Source of the DNA: Sneathiella aquimaris
GTDB taxonomy: Bacteria; Pseudomonadota; Alphaproteobacteria; Sneathiellales; Sneathiellaceae
Length of the DNA stretch: 64,000 bases
Reading direction: 5' to 3'
Assembly: GCF_026409565.1 (NCBI RefSeq)
Contig: NZ_CP112881.1
Coordinates: 2,611,501-2,675,500, forward strand
Shown piece by piece: positions 34,474 through 43,430 of this stretch. Within the stretch, counting starts at the first letter, position 1. The number at the start of each line of letters is the position of its first letter. The translations under genes and the position numbers were made by a program. Under the pieces are notes generated by a model. That model worked only from the letters and a program-made list of their open reading frames with translations, searched no databases and was not told the origin of the DNA.

Positions 34474-36512
34474 TCGCTTGCTGTTCTTCGCCGTCTGGTC
34501 CGTCGCCTGTTTTTATCAGCGCCATTCGATGGCTCTGTCTTTTCCGGCAGGCTGACGACTTTAGCCAGGTTGGTATAAGGTTCAGATTTGTGCGGCAAGG
34601 CCATCGCATCTACAAAATATTTCTGGAAATCAGGTTCTACCGCTGTTTCAACTTTTTCCACCTTGCTGATCAGTTCTTCTGCTTGAGAACGGGCCTGTTT
34701 ATTCAACAGCGCGATACGGGCCCCAATGCCAGCCGCATTGCCAATTGCCGACACTTCCGCGAGATCACAATCGGGGACCATCCCCAATATCATTGCATAC
34801 TTCGTATCGATATGACTACCAAAGGCACCGGTCAGTAAAACACGTTCCACCTCACTGACACCAAAACGGTCCATTAACAATTTGGCCCCGGCAAATAATG
34901 CGGCCTTAGCCAATTGAATGGCCCGCACATCCGTTTGATAAACTCTGATCGGATTGATCGGATCTTCGCGTAAAACATAGGCAAATGTACGCCCTTCCGC
35001 AATAATCCACTGAGACTGATCAACCAGATCTCCTTTAATCACACCATCTTCCGAAAGAATGCCAGCGAGGAACATTTCAGCCAATGCTTCAATGATACCG
35101 GATCCACAAATCCCTGTAACACCAAATCCATCGATAGCGTCTTCAAAACCCTCTTCGTTTGACCAAAGATCGCAACCGATGACTTTATACCGGGCCTGTT
35201 TTGTAACCAGGTCAATTCGGACCCTTTCTATCGCCCCCGCCGCAGCCCTCTGCCCACAGGCGATCTGCGCGCCTTCAAATGCCGGACCTGTCGGTGAGGA
35301 TGCAGCGAGCAGGCGACTGTTATTTCCCAAAACCAGCTCTGCATTTGTTCCGATATCAACGATCAGAGTTACCTTTTCCTGCAGATGAGGGGCTTCTGAC
35401 AGGATAACCGCTGTTGTATCCGCGCCGACATGCCCTGCAATACAGGGTAGGAAATAAACCCGACCATCCGGATTGCTGCACAGATCTATTTCTGTTGCCC
35501 ACAAGATCATCCCGGAATTTGAAGCCAGTGCAAAAGGAGCCCCGCCCAGCTCTGTTGGGTCAATTCCCAACAAAAGATGATGCATAATCGGATTTCCCAC
35601 GAACACTGCGCTCAAGACATTCATGGGGTCAATTTTTGTGTCTTCACAAAGTTCGGTCAGTAATTGATTAATGCCCGTTCGTATGGCGGATGTCAGAACT
35701 TTCTCGCCGCCTTCGTTCATCATGACATAAGAAACCCGGCTCATCAGGTCTTCGCCATACCGAATTTGCGGGTTCATCATCCCGTTAGATCCCATCACCT
35801 GCCCGGTCGACAGATTACAAAGATGCATGGCAATTGTAGTTGACCCCACATCCACCGCAATACCATATGCATCACTGTGAAAACCTGGCCAAAGAGCCAT
35901 AATCCGTGTATCCCGATGAACGGCGACGGTAACCGCCCACTCCCCTTTTCGGAGTTCTTTCTGAAGCTTTTGAAGAATTCTGAGATCGCATTCCAGATCC
36001 CTCAGGCCCCATTGTTGTTCCAGTGCAAGAGCCAGACGTTCAAAATCCCCGGTCGGATTATGCATGTCAGGCTCCTGAACAGTCACATAATGCAACCGAA
36101 CGGCAGGATCAATTTCAATGACCCGGTCTTCTGCCGCCTTTACAATGATCTGTTTATGCACCTGGCTGGACTGGGGCACATCAATGACTGTGTCCCCTTG
36201 CAACGTGACATGGCAACTCAGGCGCCGCCCGTCGCGAAGGCCTCTTCTTTCATCATATTTTTTTTCGTTTGCGGCAAGCGAACTGAGTGAATTCGAGGAT
36301 GATTTCACACCAAACTTTGGAAAATCCCCGACGACAGGTTCAATTTGACAGCGGCCACAAATCCCTCTGCCACCACAAACACTATCGATATCGACCCCCA
36401 GATCCCGGGCTGCTTTAAGCAAGGATGTGCCCTTTGGAAACCGACCCCGAATACCAGAGGGGGTAAAAACGACAAGATAATCTTCTGGATTGGTGTTAAT
36501 AATATCAGGCAT
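34470..36512 (-). CDS. ASKHA/DUF4445 corrinoid-activating ferredoxin (RACE protein)
   Basis: 680 residues from ATG at 36512, preceded by GGAGG; the frame runs to 36659, but that part belongs to the preceding gene. A 2Fe-2S ferredoxin domain (SVCGGRGICGRCQIEP plus a later Cys in RLSCHV) is followed by the ASKHA domain with GIAVDVGSTTIAMHL, LIVDIGTNAELVLG and LTGAFGSH. RACE proteins use ATP to reduce inactive Co(II) corrinoid back to Co(I). The C-terminus ends in an Arg-rich tail (seven Arg in residues 669-676). The gene overlaps the methyl-THF methyltransferase gene by 8 bp and the convergent regulator gene by 4 bp. Confidence 0.9.
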   Translation of the reverse strand: MPDIINTNPEDYLVVFTPSGIRGRFPKGTSLLKAARDLGVDIDSVCGGRGICGRCQIEPVVGDFPKFGVKSSSNSLSSLAANEKKYDERRGLRDGRRLSCHVTLQGDTVIDVPQSSQVHKQIIVKAAEDRVIEIDPAVRLHYVTVQEPDMHNPTGDFERLALALEQQWGLRDLECDLRILQKLQKELRKGEWAVTVAVHRDTRIMALWPGFHSDAYGIAVDVGSTTIAMHLCNLSTGQVMGSNGMMNPQIRYGEDLMSRVSYVMMNEGGEKVLTSAIRTGINQLLTELCEDTKIDPMNVLSAVFVGNPIMHHLLLGIDPTELGGAPFALASNSGMILWATEIDLCSNPDGRVYFLPCIAGHVGADTTAVILSEAPHLQEKVTLIVDIGTNAELVLGNNSRLLAASSPTGPAFEGAQIACGQRAAAGAIERVRIDLVTKQARYKVIGCDLWSNEEGFEDAIDGFGVTGICGSGIIEALAEMFLAGILSEDGVIKGDLVDQSQWIIAEGRTFAYVLREDPINPIRVYQTDVRAIQLAKAALFAGAKLLMDRFGVSEVERVLLTGAFGSHIDTKYAMILGMVPDCDLAEVSAIGNAAGIGARIALLNKQARSQAEELISKVEKVETAVEPDFQKYFVDAMALPHKSEPYTNLAKVVSLPEKTEPSNGADKNRRRTRRRRTASD

Positions 36513-37410
36513 TCCGCCGCCGCCTCCGTCCTCCGCGACGGCCTGCTCCTTCTTCTCCTTCCGCCGCGGGTTCCCGATATTTCTTAATCCACTGAGCACA
36601 GTTAGGGTCAACCCCCATAACCGCATTTGCGCCCATGACGGCAGCCATTTCAGGTTCATGCAATGGATTTGTAATCGCGGATGTCATCCCGGCACCAATG
36701 GCCATGGACAGAAACGATGCGTTCAAACCATGCCGGTTTGGAAGCCCGAAGCTGAAATTTGAAGCCCCGCATGTTGTGTTGACTTTCAGCTCTTCGCGCA
36801 ATCGGCGGATAAGCCTTAGAACCTGTTTGCCCGCATCATTGATTGCCCCAACCGGCATCACAAGGGGATCGACCACAACATCGGCCGGTGAAATACCATA
36901 GTCCTGCGCCCGCTGAACGATTTTCTTTGCCACCTCAAACCGCACATCCGGATCTTCCGAAATGCCGGTTTCATCATTTGAAATGGCAACGACGGCTGCA
37001 CCGTATTTTTTTACCAAGGGCAGAACCGTCTCAAGACGCTCTTCTTCGCCAGTGACCGAATTTACTAGAGCCTTGCCTTGATATACCCCCAGACCAGACT
37101 CCAGTGCGGCAACAATGGACGAGTCAATTGATAGCGGAACATCTGTTAGAGATTGCACCAATTGCACGACTTCAGCCAGCATACGCGGCTCATCCGCCAA
37201 TGGAATACCCGCATTCACGTCCAGCATTTGCGCCCCAGCCGCTACCTGCGCCAAAGTATCCGCTTCCACTCGGCTATAGTCACCAGCCATCATTTCAGCA
37301 GACAACAATTTTCGTCCCGTGGGATTTATTCTTTCCCCAATTATAACAAAAGGTCGGTCAAATCCTATTACGACCTCTTTGGTGGCGGAAGAAAGAACTG
37401 TATCTGTCAT
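36505..37410 (-). CDS. Methyltetrahydrofolate:corrinoid methyltransferase
   Basis: 301 residues of the pterin-binding (MtrH/AcsE/MetH-type) family: FVIIGERINPTGRK at about residues 21-34, MLDVNAGIP and SIDSSIVAALE. It exchanges the methyl group between methyl-corrinoid protein and THF, so methyl groups taken from a quaternary amine enter the folate pool. The C-terminus carries a striking Arg/Gly tail (seven Arg between 291 and 299). The coding sequence of this tail doubles as the ribosome site of the next gene, which it overlaps by 8 bp. Confidence 0.92.
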   Translation of the reverse strand: MTDTVLSSATKEVVIGFDRPFVIIGERINPTGRKLLSAEMMAGDYSRVEADTLAQVAAGAQMLDVNAGIPLADEPRMLAEVVQLVQSLTDVPLSIDSSIVAALESGLGVYQGKALVNSVTGEEERLETVLPLVKKYGAAVVAISNDETGISEDPDVRFEVAKKIVQRAQDYGISPADVVVDPLVMPVGAINDAGKQVLRLIRRLREELKVNTTCGASNFSFGLPNRHGLNASFLSMAIGAGMTSAITNPLHEPEMAAVMGANAVMGVDPNCAQWIKKYREPAAEGEEGAGRRGGRRRRRNA

Positions 37411-37480
37411 TTTCGAAACCCTTCGAACGGGAGTTGGTTATATTCTTACTAGACGATCAAATTACCCCAAGAACTAGCCT

Positions 37481-38581
37481 TCAAACGACATGCTCTTCAT
37501 CAGAAGCGGCAGCAACAGCCTCAGAGGGGTTAATTGTCTCTCCCAAATTCTCTTTCGTATTGTCCGTGGCTTCGACGACAGCCTCAAAGCCCGGATTGGC
37601 TTCTCGGGTCCAAGGTTTCCGCCCCTTCAGAACACCAGACTCATGAACAATTTCTGCAACCAGCTCTTCTTGCCGATATGCCATCACATGAGCCCCCGAA
37701 ACACCTTGCATTTCCCGGACCTGCTGGAGCATTTCAATACAGATTTTCTTTCCTTCAAGCTTTTGATCATCAGCCCCTTCCATCCGTTCGATAATACTAT
37801 CCGGAATATGGATTCCAGGAACGTTACTCCTGATCCAGCGCGCAGCCCGGGCAGAAGCAAGCGGTCCCACACCAATCAGAATAAAACATTTTTTGTCCAG
37901 CTCCCTGTCCCGAACATCCTGCATATAGCGCTCCAACATTGGTATATCGAAGCAATATTGGCTTTGAACGAATTGTGCGCCCGCCTCGATTTTTTTTGCC
38001 AAACGAAGGGGTCTAAAATCATAGGGAGGGGCAAACGGGTTGATCGCCGCCCCTAAAAACACCTGTGGCGGAGAGGTTATCGGTCGGCCAGAAAGAAAGC
38101 GGCCGTCATCGCGCATTTGACGAATAGTTTGCAACAGGGACATACAGTCCAGATCGAACACCGGTTTGGCACCCGGTTGGTCCCCGGCCTGTACGCCATC
38201 CCCGGTCAGACACAGGATATTATTCACACCCATCGCAGCAGCCCCCAAGACATTCCCCTGAATGGCAATTCGATTATGATCCCGGCAGGAAATCTGCATG
38301 ATGGGGGAATAGCCCACGCGCGTTAAAAGCGCACAAATGCTGACAGACGACATATGACAATTTGCTCCAGACCCATCCGTCGCATTGATCCCGTCTATCC
38401 AACCGTCAAAAATGGCGCCGCGCTCGAAGACTTCATTAGGGTCAGCACTATCCGGCGGGTTCAGTTCAGCAGTGATAGCGAACTCCCCTGCCCTTAGGAC
38501 CCTCTCCAGACGTCCTCTCGAAGTATGACCCGGCAAGGGTGGTAACTGCTTTTCGTTCTCATCAAGCGTCAGAAAGCCCAT
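37481..38581 (-). CDS. Methylenetetrahydrofolate reductase (MetF-type)
   Basis: 366 residues with the MTHFR TIM-barrel pattern: FAITAELNPPDSADPNEVF, NILCLTGDGVQAGDQPGAKPVFD and AGAQFVQSQYCFDIPMLERY. In this operon it likely runs in the oxidative direction, turning methyl-THF into methylene-THF. It overlaps the Cys-rich MTHFR_C gene by 20 bp and precedes the methyltransferase gene by 70 bp. The C-terminal ~40 residues are an acidic, Ala-rich tail. Confidence 0.9.
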   Translation of the reverse strand: MGFLTLDENEKQLPPLPGHTSRGRLERVLRAGEFAITAELNPPDSADPNEVFERGAIFDGWIDGINATDGSGANCHMSSVSICALLTRVGYSPIMQISCRDHNRIAIQGNVLGAAAMGVNNILCLTGDGVQAGDQPGAKPVFDLDCMSLLQTIRQMRDDGRFLSGRPITSPPQVFLGAAINPFAPPYDFRPLRLAKKIEAGAQFVQSQYCFDIPMLERYMQDVRDRELDKKCFILIGVGPLASARAARWIRSNVPGIHIPDSIIERMEGADDQKLEGKKICIEMLQQVREMQGVSGAHVMAYRQEELVAEIVHESGVLKGRKPWTREANPGFEAVVEATDNTKENLGETINPSEAVAAASDEEHVV

Positions 38582-39101
38582 TTGCCTGCCTTTCTTTTTC
38601 CTTGGCCGCTTCTGATGTGACCCGCAGCCAGGATGACGTCTCCCTCAGCGAATGATCAACTGGCTTTTGAACGTTCAAAATGGTGTTTCCCGCCCGCATA
38701 TTCTGGCTCCCCTTCCAGGCCTGAACCCATACGCAGGGCATGTCTGGTTCCACCTCACAATTCCCGTTCGCCCGCACACCTCCGCAAGGTCCATTTCTTA
38801 GGCTCTTCGGGCAATTCATAGGGCAAGACATACCGGTTTCACTCAACACACATTGTCCGCACATCCGACAATCAAACAAAAAGCCCTTCACAAGCTTTTC
38901 AGCCGATTTTACCGGTTTTTCAACCCGTTTATATCCTAGTAACTGCCAGACGGGATGAAGTTTTAAAAACACGTGGGCAAGCGCTTTGTAGAGGCTCTCT
39001 AACATCTTGGAGTGACGAACAGACCATAAACGCACTGTATAGAATGAACTGGATCGCGTAACCGGACTTCGCCGGGCGGGTTGATAAGCAGCTTTCGGCA
39101 T
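38562..39101 (-). CDS. Cysteine-rich MTHFR C-terminal domain protein (MTHFR_C)
   Basis: 179 residues from ATG at 39101 (MPKAAYQPARRSP), with a strong AAGGAGG site; the ORF also opens slightly upstream. It matches the MTHFR_C family found fused or adjacent to MetF-like proteins in corrinoid/folate clusters. Eight cysteines fall at 78, 81, 84, 93, 97, 106, 115 and 123 (CRMCGQC ... CPMNC ... PCGG ... NC ... PC), a likely zinc or Fe-S binding module. I infer an electron-transfer or structural partner of the neighbouring MetF. Its start shares one base with the preceding stop (TAATG). Confidence 0.85.
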   Translation of the reverse strand: MPKAAYQPARRSPVTRSSSFYTVRLWSVRHSKMLESLYKALAHVFLKLHPVWQLLGYKRVEKPVKSAEKLVKGFLFDCRMCGQCVLSETGMSCPMNCPKSLRNGPCGGVRANGNCEVEPDMPCVWVQAWKGSQNMRAGNTILNVQKPVDHSLRETSSWLRVTSEAAKEKERQANGLSDA

Positions 39102-39400
39102 TAAGCCTCCTTCCAACCGTTGTTTTTTACCAACGCACTCAATTCTGTTTCACCAATGCTGGCTTCCAACTCAGCGGCCTTTGCATCCGCCAAAGTCTGC
39201 AAGTCACCATCATAGTTCCCTAAAAGCACCCGGCGCCAGTCTTGCAGATAAGCGTCACTTTCATGTGCACCAGAACGCATCGCTGCCTGATCAATGGCCT
39301 CCTGAAACCGCTGTTCCAATAAAAGCTTGGCGGACCGCCGACCCTTTTGAACGGAAACTTGTGACGGGATATCACGCCAATAAATTATGTTAATCTGCAT
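39101..39400 (-). CDS. Small PF13769 'virulence factor' family protein
   Basis: 99 residues matching a small family labelled virulence factor, with no established function. It begins MQINIIYWRDIPSQVSVQKG and is mostly helical, with an RRxAKLLLEQRFQEAIDQAA helix. No signal or membrane segment is seen. It overlaps DUF1638 by 11 bp and MTHFR_C by 1 bp, so it is made in step with them. The name should not be taken as evidence of pathogenicity; position suggests an accessory role in folate/corrinoid C1 metabolism. Confidence 0.8.
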   Translation of the reverse strand: MQINIIYWRDIPSQVSVQKGRRSAKLLLEQRFQEAIDQAAMRSGAHESDAYLQDWRRVLLGNYDGDLQTLADAKAAELEASIGETELSALVKNNGWKEA

Positions 39401-40025
39401 TCACCTGTTCCCTTATGACTGTCTCGTCGAAAAACATCTCTAGCCCCAATAATCCTGTTCGATGATTTACGAATTCCAACTCCAGTCTAGCAGCCGCCTC
39501 CTTCGCCTGTTCGACAAGCACCGGCGTCGGATTTTGAGCCAAATAGACAAGGTTTTTGTAGTTTCCGAAATAGAGTGGCCGTAATTCCGGATGCCGGTCC
39601 ATTCCGAGACCCTTCCAAATCAGGCGATCAAAATGACGGACTAGAAAGTCGGTCAAATAGAACGTTCCCGGCTCCGTGTCTGACATTTTTTCAAACGTCT
39701 CACTTCCGGCATAAAATTCATAGCAATGGGCCCCGGCAATACGCTCAGCCCCCTCTTCCTCCAGAACCTCATCAATGCCACCGGCGGTCCCACAATCTCC
39801 GTATAGAACCAATATTTTTGAGTATTCTGCCTGATTGGCTCGTATTTTCCGGCGGAGCAATGCCGGTATTTTATGCGGTGTATTATGTAAATGAGCCGGT
39901 AAGCAGGTCAGCTTGATATGCCTCAGGCCGTCCTGCTCCAATACCTGTTTCGCTTCCGCTGCGAGAGCCCCGCAAGCGATGAGCAATGTTGGCGGTGTCG
40001 CAAAACCATTGCCCTTTGTTGTCAT
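39390..40025 (-). CDS. DUF1638 domain protein
   Basis: 211 residues of DUF1638, a family found next to corrinoid methyltransferase genes in bacteria and methanogens. Visible features: LLIACGALAAE at the N-terminus, LVLYGDCGTAGGIDEVLEE and RIAGAHCYEFYAG, with conserved Cys residues that may bind a metal or cofactor. The reaction is unknown. The gene overlaps the corrinoid protein gene by 1 bp (TGATG). It lies between the corrinoid protein and the MTHFR-related genes, so a role in corrinoid or folate handling is inferred. Confidence 0.85.
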   Translation of the reverse strand: MTTKGNGFATPPTLLIACGALAAEAKQVLEQDGLRHIKLTCLPAHLHNTPHKIPALLRRKIRANQAEYSKILVLYGDCGTAGGIDEVLEEEGAERIAGAHCYEFYAGSETFEKMSDTEPGTFYLTDFLVRHFDRLIWKGLGMDRHPELRPLYFGNYKNLVYLAQNPTPVLVEQAKEAAARLELEFVNHRTGLLGLEMFFDETVIREQVNAD

Positions 40026-40711
40026 CAGGCGGCCCTGCGTTCGAGCATCTTCTGCTTGGCAAGCTCGACGGTCATGGCGGCATCCCGACCGTAGGCATCC
40101 GCGCCCACATTATCCGCGAATTCTTCGTTCAAAGGCGCACCGCCAACCATAACAATATAGTCATCCCGGATACCCTTCTCGACCATGGCGTCAATCACGA
40201 CCTTCATATACGGCATGGTTGTCGTCAGCAAAGCGGACATGCCGATAATGTCCGGTTTGTGTTCTTCCAACGCCTCAAGATAATTTTCAACAGGGTTATT
40301 AATACCAATATCAATGACTTCAAACCCGGCCCCTTCCATCATCATGATGACCAGATTTTTGCCGATATCGTGAATATCACCTTTGACAGTGCCGATGACC
40401 ATTTTACCTGCTTTTGGGGCTCCCGTTTCTGCAAGAAGAGGCTTCAGGATTTCCATGCCCGCTTTCATCGAATTTGCAGAAAGCAGAACTTCCGGAACGA
40501 ATAATATGCCGTCCCTGAAATCCACGCCCACAATTCGCATTCCTTCGACCAGTGCATCGGTGAGAACCTGATAGGGCGCCCAGCCCCGATCAAGCAAAAT
40601 TCTGGTCCCTTCAACAATCTCGTCAGCCAAACCGTCATATAGATCGTCGTGCATTTGCTCGACCAGCTCTTGATCATTCAGGCTACTCAGATCAATTTCA
40701 TCTTCGTCCAT
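40025..40711 (-). CDS. Corrinoid (B12-binding) methyl-carrier protein
   Basis: 228 residues. An N-terminal helical cap domain (about 10-95) is followed by a Rossmann-like B12-binding domain with the DxHxxG motif at D112-H114-G117 (VKGDIHDIGKNL), where His is the lower axial cobalt ligand. It belongs to the MtbC/MttC/MtgC group. It accepts a methyl group from the MttB-type enzyme and passes it to THF through the methyltransferase at 36505-37410. It is 24 bp downstream of the GcvT-family gene. Confidence 0.94.
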   Translation of the reverse strand: MDEDEIDLSSLNDQELVEQMHDDLYDGLADEIVEGTRILLDRGWAPYQVLTDALVEGMRIVGVDFRDGILFVPEVLLSANSMKAGMEILKPLLAETGAPKAGKMVIGTVKGDIHDIGKNLVIMMMEGAGFEVIDIGINNPVENYLEALEEHKPDIIGMSALLTTTMPYMKVVIDAMVEKGIRDDYIVMVGGAPLNEEFADNVGADAYGRDAAMTVELAKQKMLERRAA

Positions 40712-40735
40712 ATACTTTCTCCCAAACCACCGTGA

Positions 40736-43174
40736 TCAACTACGCAAACTAATATTTTCGGGATCATAAGCAGATTCTTCGATCACCGTTGCTTCATATT
40801 TTTCTCCCAGAATATCAATTAGCAGGCTGCTTCCGATCTGGGTCGTTCCAGTTTTCACATAGCCCTGCGCTAAAGACTTCCCTGTCCAATGCCCGAAGGC
40901 ACCGGCTGTCGCGCGGCCAACAATATTTCCGTCACGGTCAAAAAGAGGTTCATTTCCAATGGCGTCCGCATCCTTGATGCCATGTATTTCAAGCGCAACA
41001 AACTGTTGAGGAACACCGTTTTCTTTCTGCAAAATCAACGCCTCCCGACCGATAAAGTCGCCTTTGTCCAAATGCACAAACCGATCGAGGCCAGCTTCAA
41101 AAACGGTGTATTCGCGGGTTAGATCCTGACCCCACATGCGGTAGTTTTTCTCCATGCGCAAACTATCCATTGCACGCATACCGCACATGCCAAGTCCAAA
41201 TTCTTCGCCAGCCTTCACCAAGGCATCAAAAATATGGTTTTGATATTCAATCGGATGATGTAATTCCCATCCAAGGTCACCCACAAAATTAACGCGCATC
41301 GCTCTACACGGTGCCAGACCGACGGTAATATGCTGACCCGTTAGCCACTTGAACGCTTCGTTCGACAAATCTGCATCTGTCACTTTTGACAGAATATCTC
41401 TCGCCCTCGGACCCGCAAGAACAAGCACACCATGCTGGGTTGTTACATTATCCAGACGCACGGAACCGTCCTCGGGCAGGTTTTTCAACAGATAGTCGTA
41501 ATCAAACCGCTCTGCCGCGCCGGAACTAACGGCATAATAGGCATTTGGGCCATCTTTCATGATCGTAAACTCTGACCGGATGCCGCCGCGTTTGTTGAGG
41601 GCATGAGCCAAATGAATACGGCCCGTCGCTTTTGGCAATTTCCGACAGACCAGGCGATCCAGATACGCTTCTGCGCCCGGTCCGGTTATTTGGAATTTTG
41701 AAAAACTTGTAATGTCGATCAATCCCGCATTTTTACGCGTATTGATCGCCTCATTCCCAACATGCTCAAAATAGTTGGATCGACGGAAGCTCCAGTCATC
41801 CACTTGTTCAACGCCTTCAGGAGCAAACCAATTGGGTCTTTCCCAGCCATAACGCTGACCGAAGACCGCGCCTTTTGCCGCCAAACGATCATGACAGGGG
41901 CTTTGTTTTAGCGGACGGCCCGCTGCCCTTTCTTCATCCGGATAATGGATAACAAAGACATGTTCGTAACATTCTTCGTTTTTAATCTTCGTATATGGTT
42001 TCGTTGCATAGGCACCAAATCGACGAGGATCCACATCCATCATGTCGATACCGGGTTCGCCCTCGGTAATCCATTCTGCTAACTGCCAACCAGATCCTCC
42101 GGCGGCCGTAACCCCAAAGCTATGGCCTTCGTTCATCCAGAAGTTTTTCAACCCCCAAGCCGGGCCAATCATGGGGCTCCCATCTGGTGTATAGGCAATC
42201 GGTCCGTTGACAATGTCTTTGATACCGGCGTCAGCAAAAGAAGGAACACGCTTAATAACGGCCTCTACATGAGGCAGTAACCGTTCCAGATCTCCCGGAA
42301 ACAAATCCTGCCCGAACGTATCTGGAACACCATCAACAAAGCACGCCGGCGCGCCTTTTTCATAGGGTCCCAAAATATACCCCTGACGTTCTTCACGCAG
42401 GTAATAAGAAGCATCGCTTTCCCTGAGGACAGCCATTTCCGGCAATCCGGCTTTTTTTCGCTCAACCAGTTCAGGCACTTCATCAGTAACAATATATTGG
42501 TGTTCAACCGGGATCACAGGAATATCCAGCCCAACCATGGACAGGGTTTGGCGGGCATAGTTGCCGGTACAGCTGACAACATGCTCTGCCGTTATGTCAC
42601 CTTTGTTGGTTCGGATCAGCCATTCACCATTTAACTGTTGTTCTATGGAAAGGACTTCTGTTTGCCGATAAATCGTGCCGCCATTCTGCCGCGCGCCCGC
42701 AGCCATAGCGTTGGTTACGTCAACCGGCGCAATATGACCATCATCCGGATGATAAAGCGCGCCAACCAACCCGTCTGTGTCCGCCAAAGGCCATAACTCT
42801 TTTACTTCTGAAGGCGTTATGATTTCAAACGGAACCCCAATCGTGTTCGCGGTCCCGCAATATTTAAGATACTCATCCATTCTCTCTTGGTTCGTTGCAA
42901 GCCGCAGATTTCCTGTAACATGGAAGCTGACATCCTGACCGGTCTCTGCCTCAAGCCGCTTGTACAGATCCACACTGTATTTATGGATCTTTCCAACCGC
43001 GTAACTCATATTAAAAAGAGGAAGCAAACCCGCCGCATGCCACGTCGAACCAGCGGTCAGCTCCGTTCTCTCCAACAGGACAACATCAGACCAGCCTTTT
43101 TTGGTCAGGTGGTACAAGGTACTCACGCCTACAACACCACCGCCAATTACCACTACGCGCGCATGCGATTTCAT
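40736..43174 (-). CDS. Dimethylglycine dehydrogenase-like GcvT family FAD enzyme
   Basis: 812 residues. An N-terminal DAO-type FAD domain (VVVIGGGVVGVSTLYHL; the LTAGSTWHAAGL segment holds the His that binds FAD covalently in dimethylglycine dehydrogenase) is followed by a FAO_M linker and C-terminal GcvT/GcvT_C folate-binding domains from about residue 430. Such enzymes oxidatively demethylate dimethylglycine or sarcosine and trap formaldehyde as methylene-THF. It starts the eight-gene minus-strand operon, directly divergent from the MttB gene. Sarcosine dehydrogenase activity is an alternative. Confidence 0.9.
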   Translation of the reverse strand: MKSHARVVVIGGGVVGVSTLYHLTKKGWSDVVLLERTELTAGSTWHAAGLLPLFNMSYAVGKIHKYSVDLYKRLEAETGQDVSFHVTGNLRLATNQERMDEYLKYCGTANTIGVPFEIITPSEVKELWPLADTDGLVGALYHPDDGHIAPVDVTNAMAAGARQNGGTIYRQTEVLSIEQQLNGEWLIRTNKGDITAEHVVSCTGNYARQTLSMVGLDIPVIPVEHQYIVTDEVPELVERKKAGLPEMAVLRESDASYYLREERQGYILGPYEKGAPACFVDGVPDTFGQDLFPGDLERLLPHVEAVIKRVPSFADAGIKDIVNGPIAYTPDGSPMIGPAWGLKNFWMNEGHSFGVTAAGGSGWQLAEWITEGEPGIDMMDVDPRRFGAYATKPYTKIKNEECYEHVFVIHYPDEERAAGRPLKQSPCHDRLAAKGAVFGQRYGWERPNWFAPEGVEQVDDWSFRRSNYFEHVGNEAINTRKNAGLIDITSFSKFQITGPGAEAYLDRLVCRKLPKATGRIHLAHALNKRGGIRSEFTIMKDGPNAYYAVSSGAAERFDYDYLLKNLPEDGSVRLDNVTTQHGVLVLAGPRARDILSKVTDADLSNEAFKWLTGQHITVGLAPCRAMRVNFVGDLGWELHHPIEYQNHIFDALVKAGEEFGLGMCGMRAMDSLRMEKNYRMWGQDLTREYTVFEAGLDRFVHLDKGDFIGREALILQKENGVPQQFVALEIHGIKDADAIGNEPLFDRDGNIVGRATAGAFGHWTGKSLAQGYVKTGTTQIGSSLLIDILGEKYEATVIEESAYDPENISLRS

Positions 43175-43430
43175 AATCCCACCTTCTGCCTGTCTAATTT
43201 ATTTTTATCTAAACAGGTTGACCTCGGCGTAGGGAGGCCGCTAATCAAACCGCGACATTCGCTGTTCCTGAAACGCCATCTTTGTTCTTCAGTCCTGATC
43301 CAGAAAATTCGACTATTCCAGAACCGCCAATCCGGGGCGCAAATAAGACGGCCCTGCGCTAGTCGCTAAAAATTGTTCTGATTAAATGAAAGAATGCAGG
43401 AGAAGGTCTTTAAAACAATGTGAGGCACCC

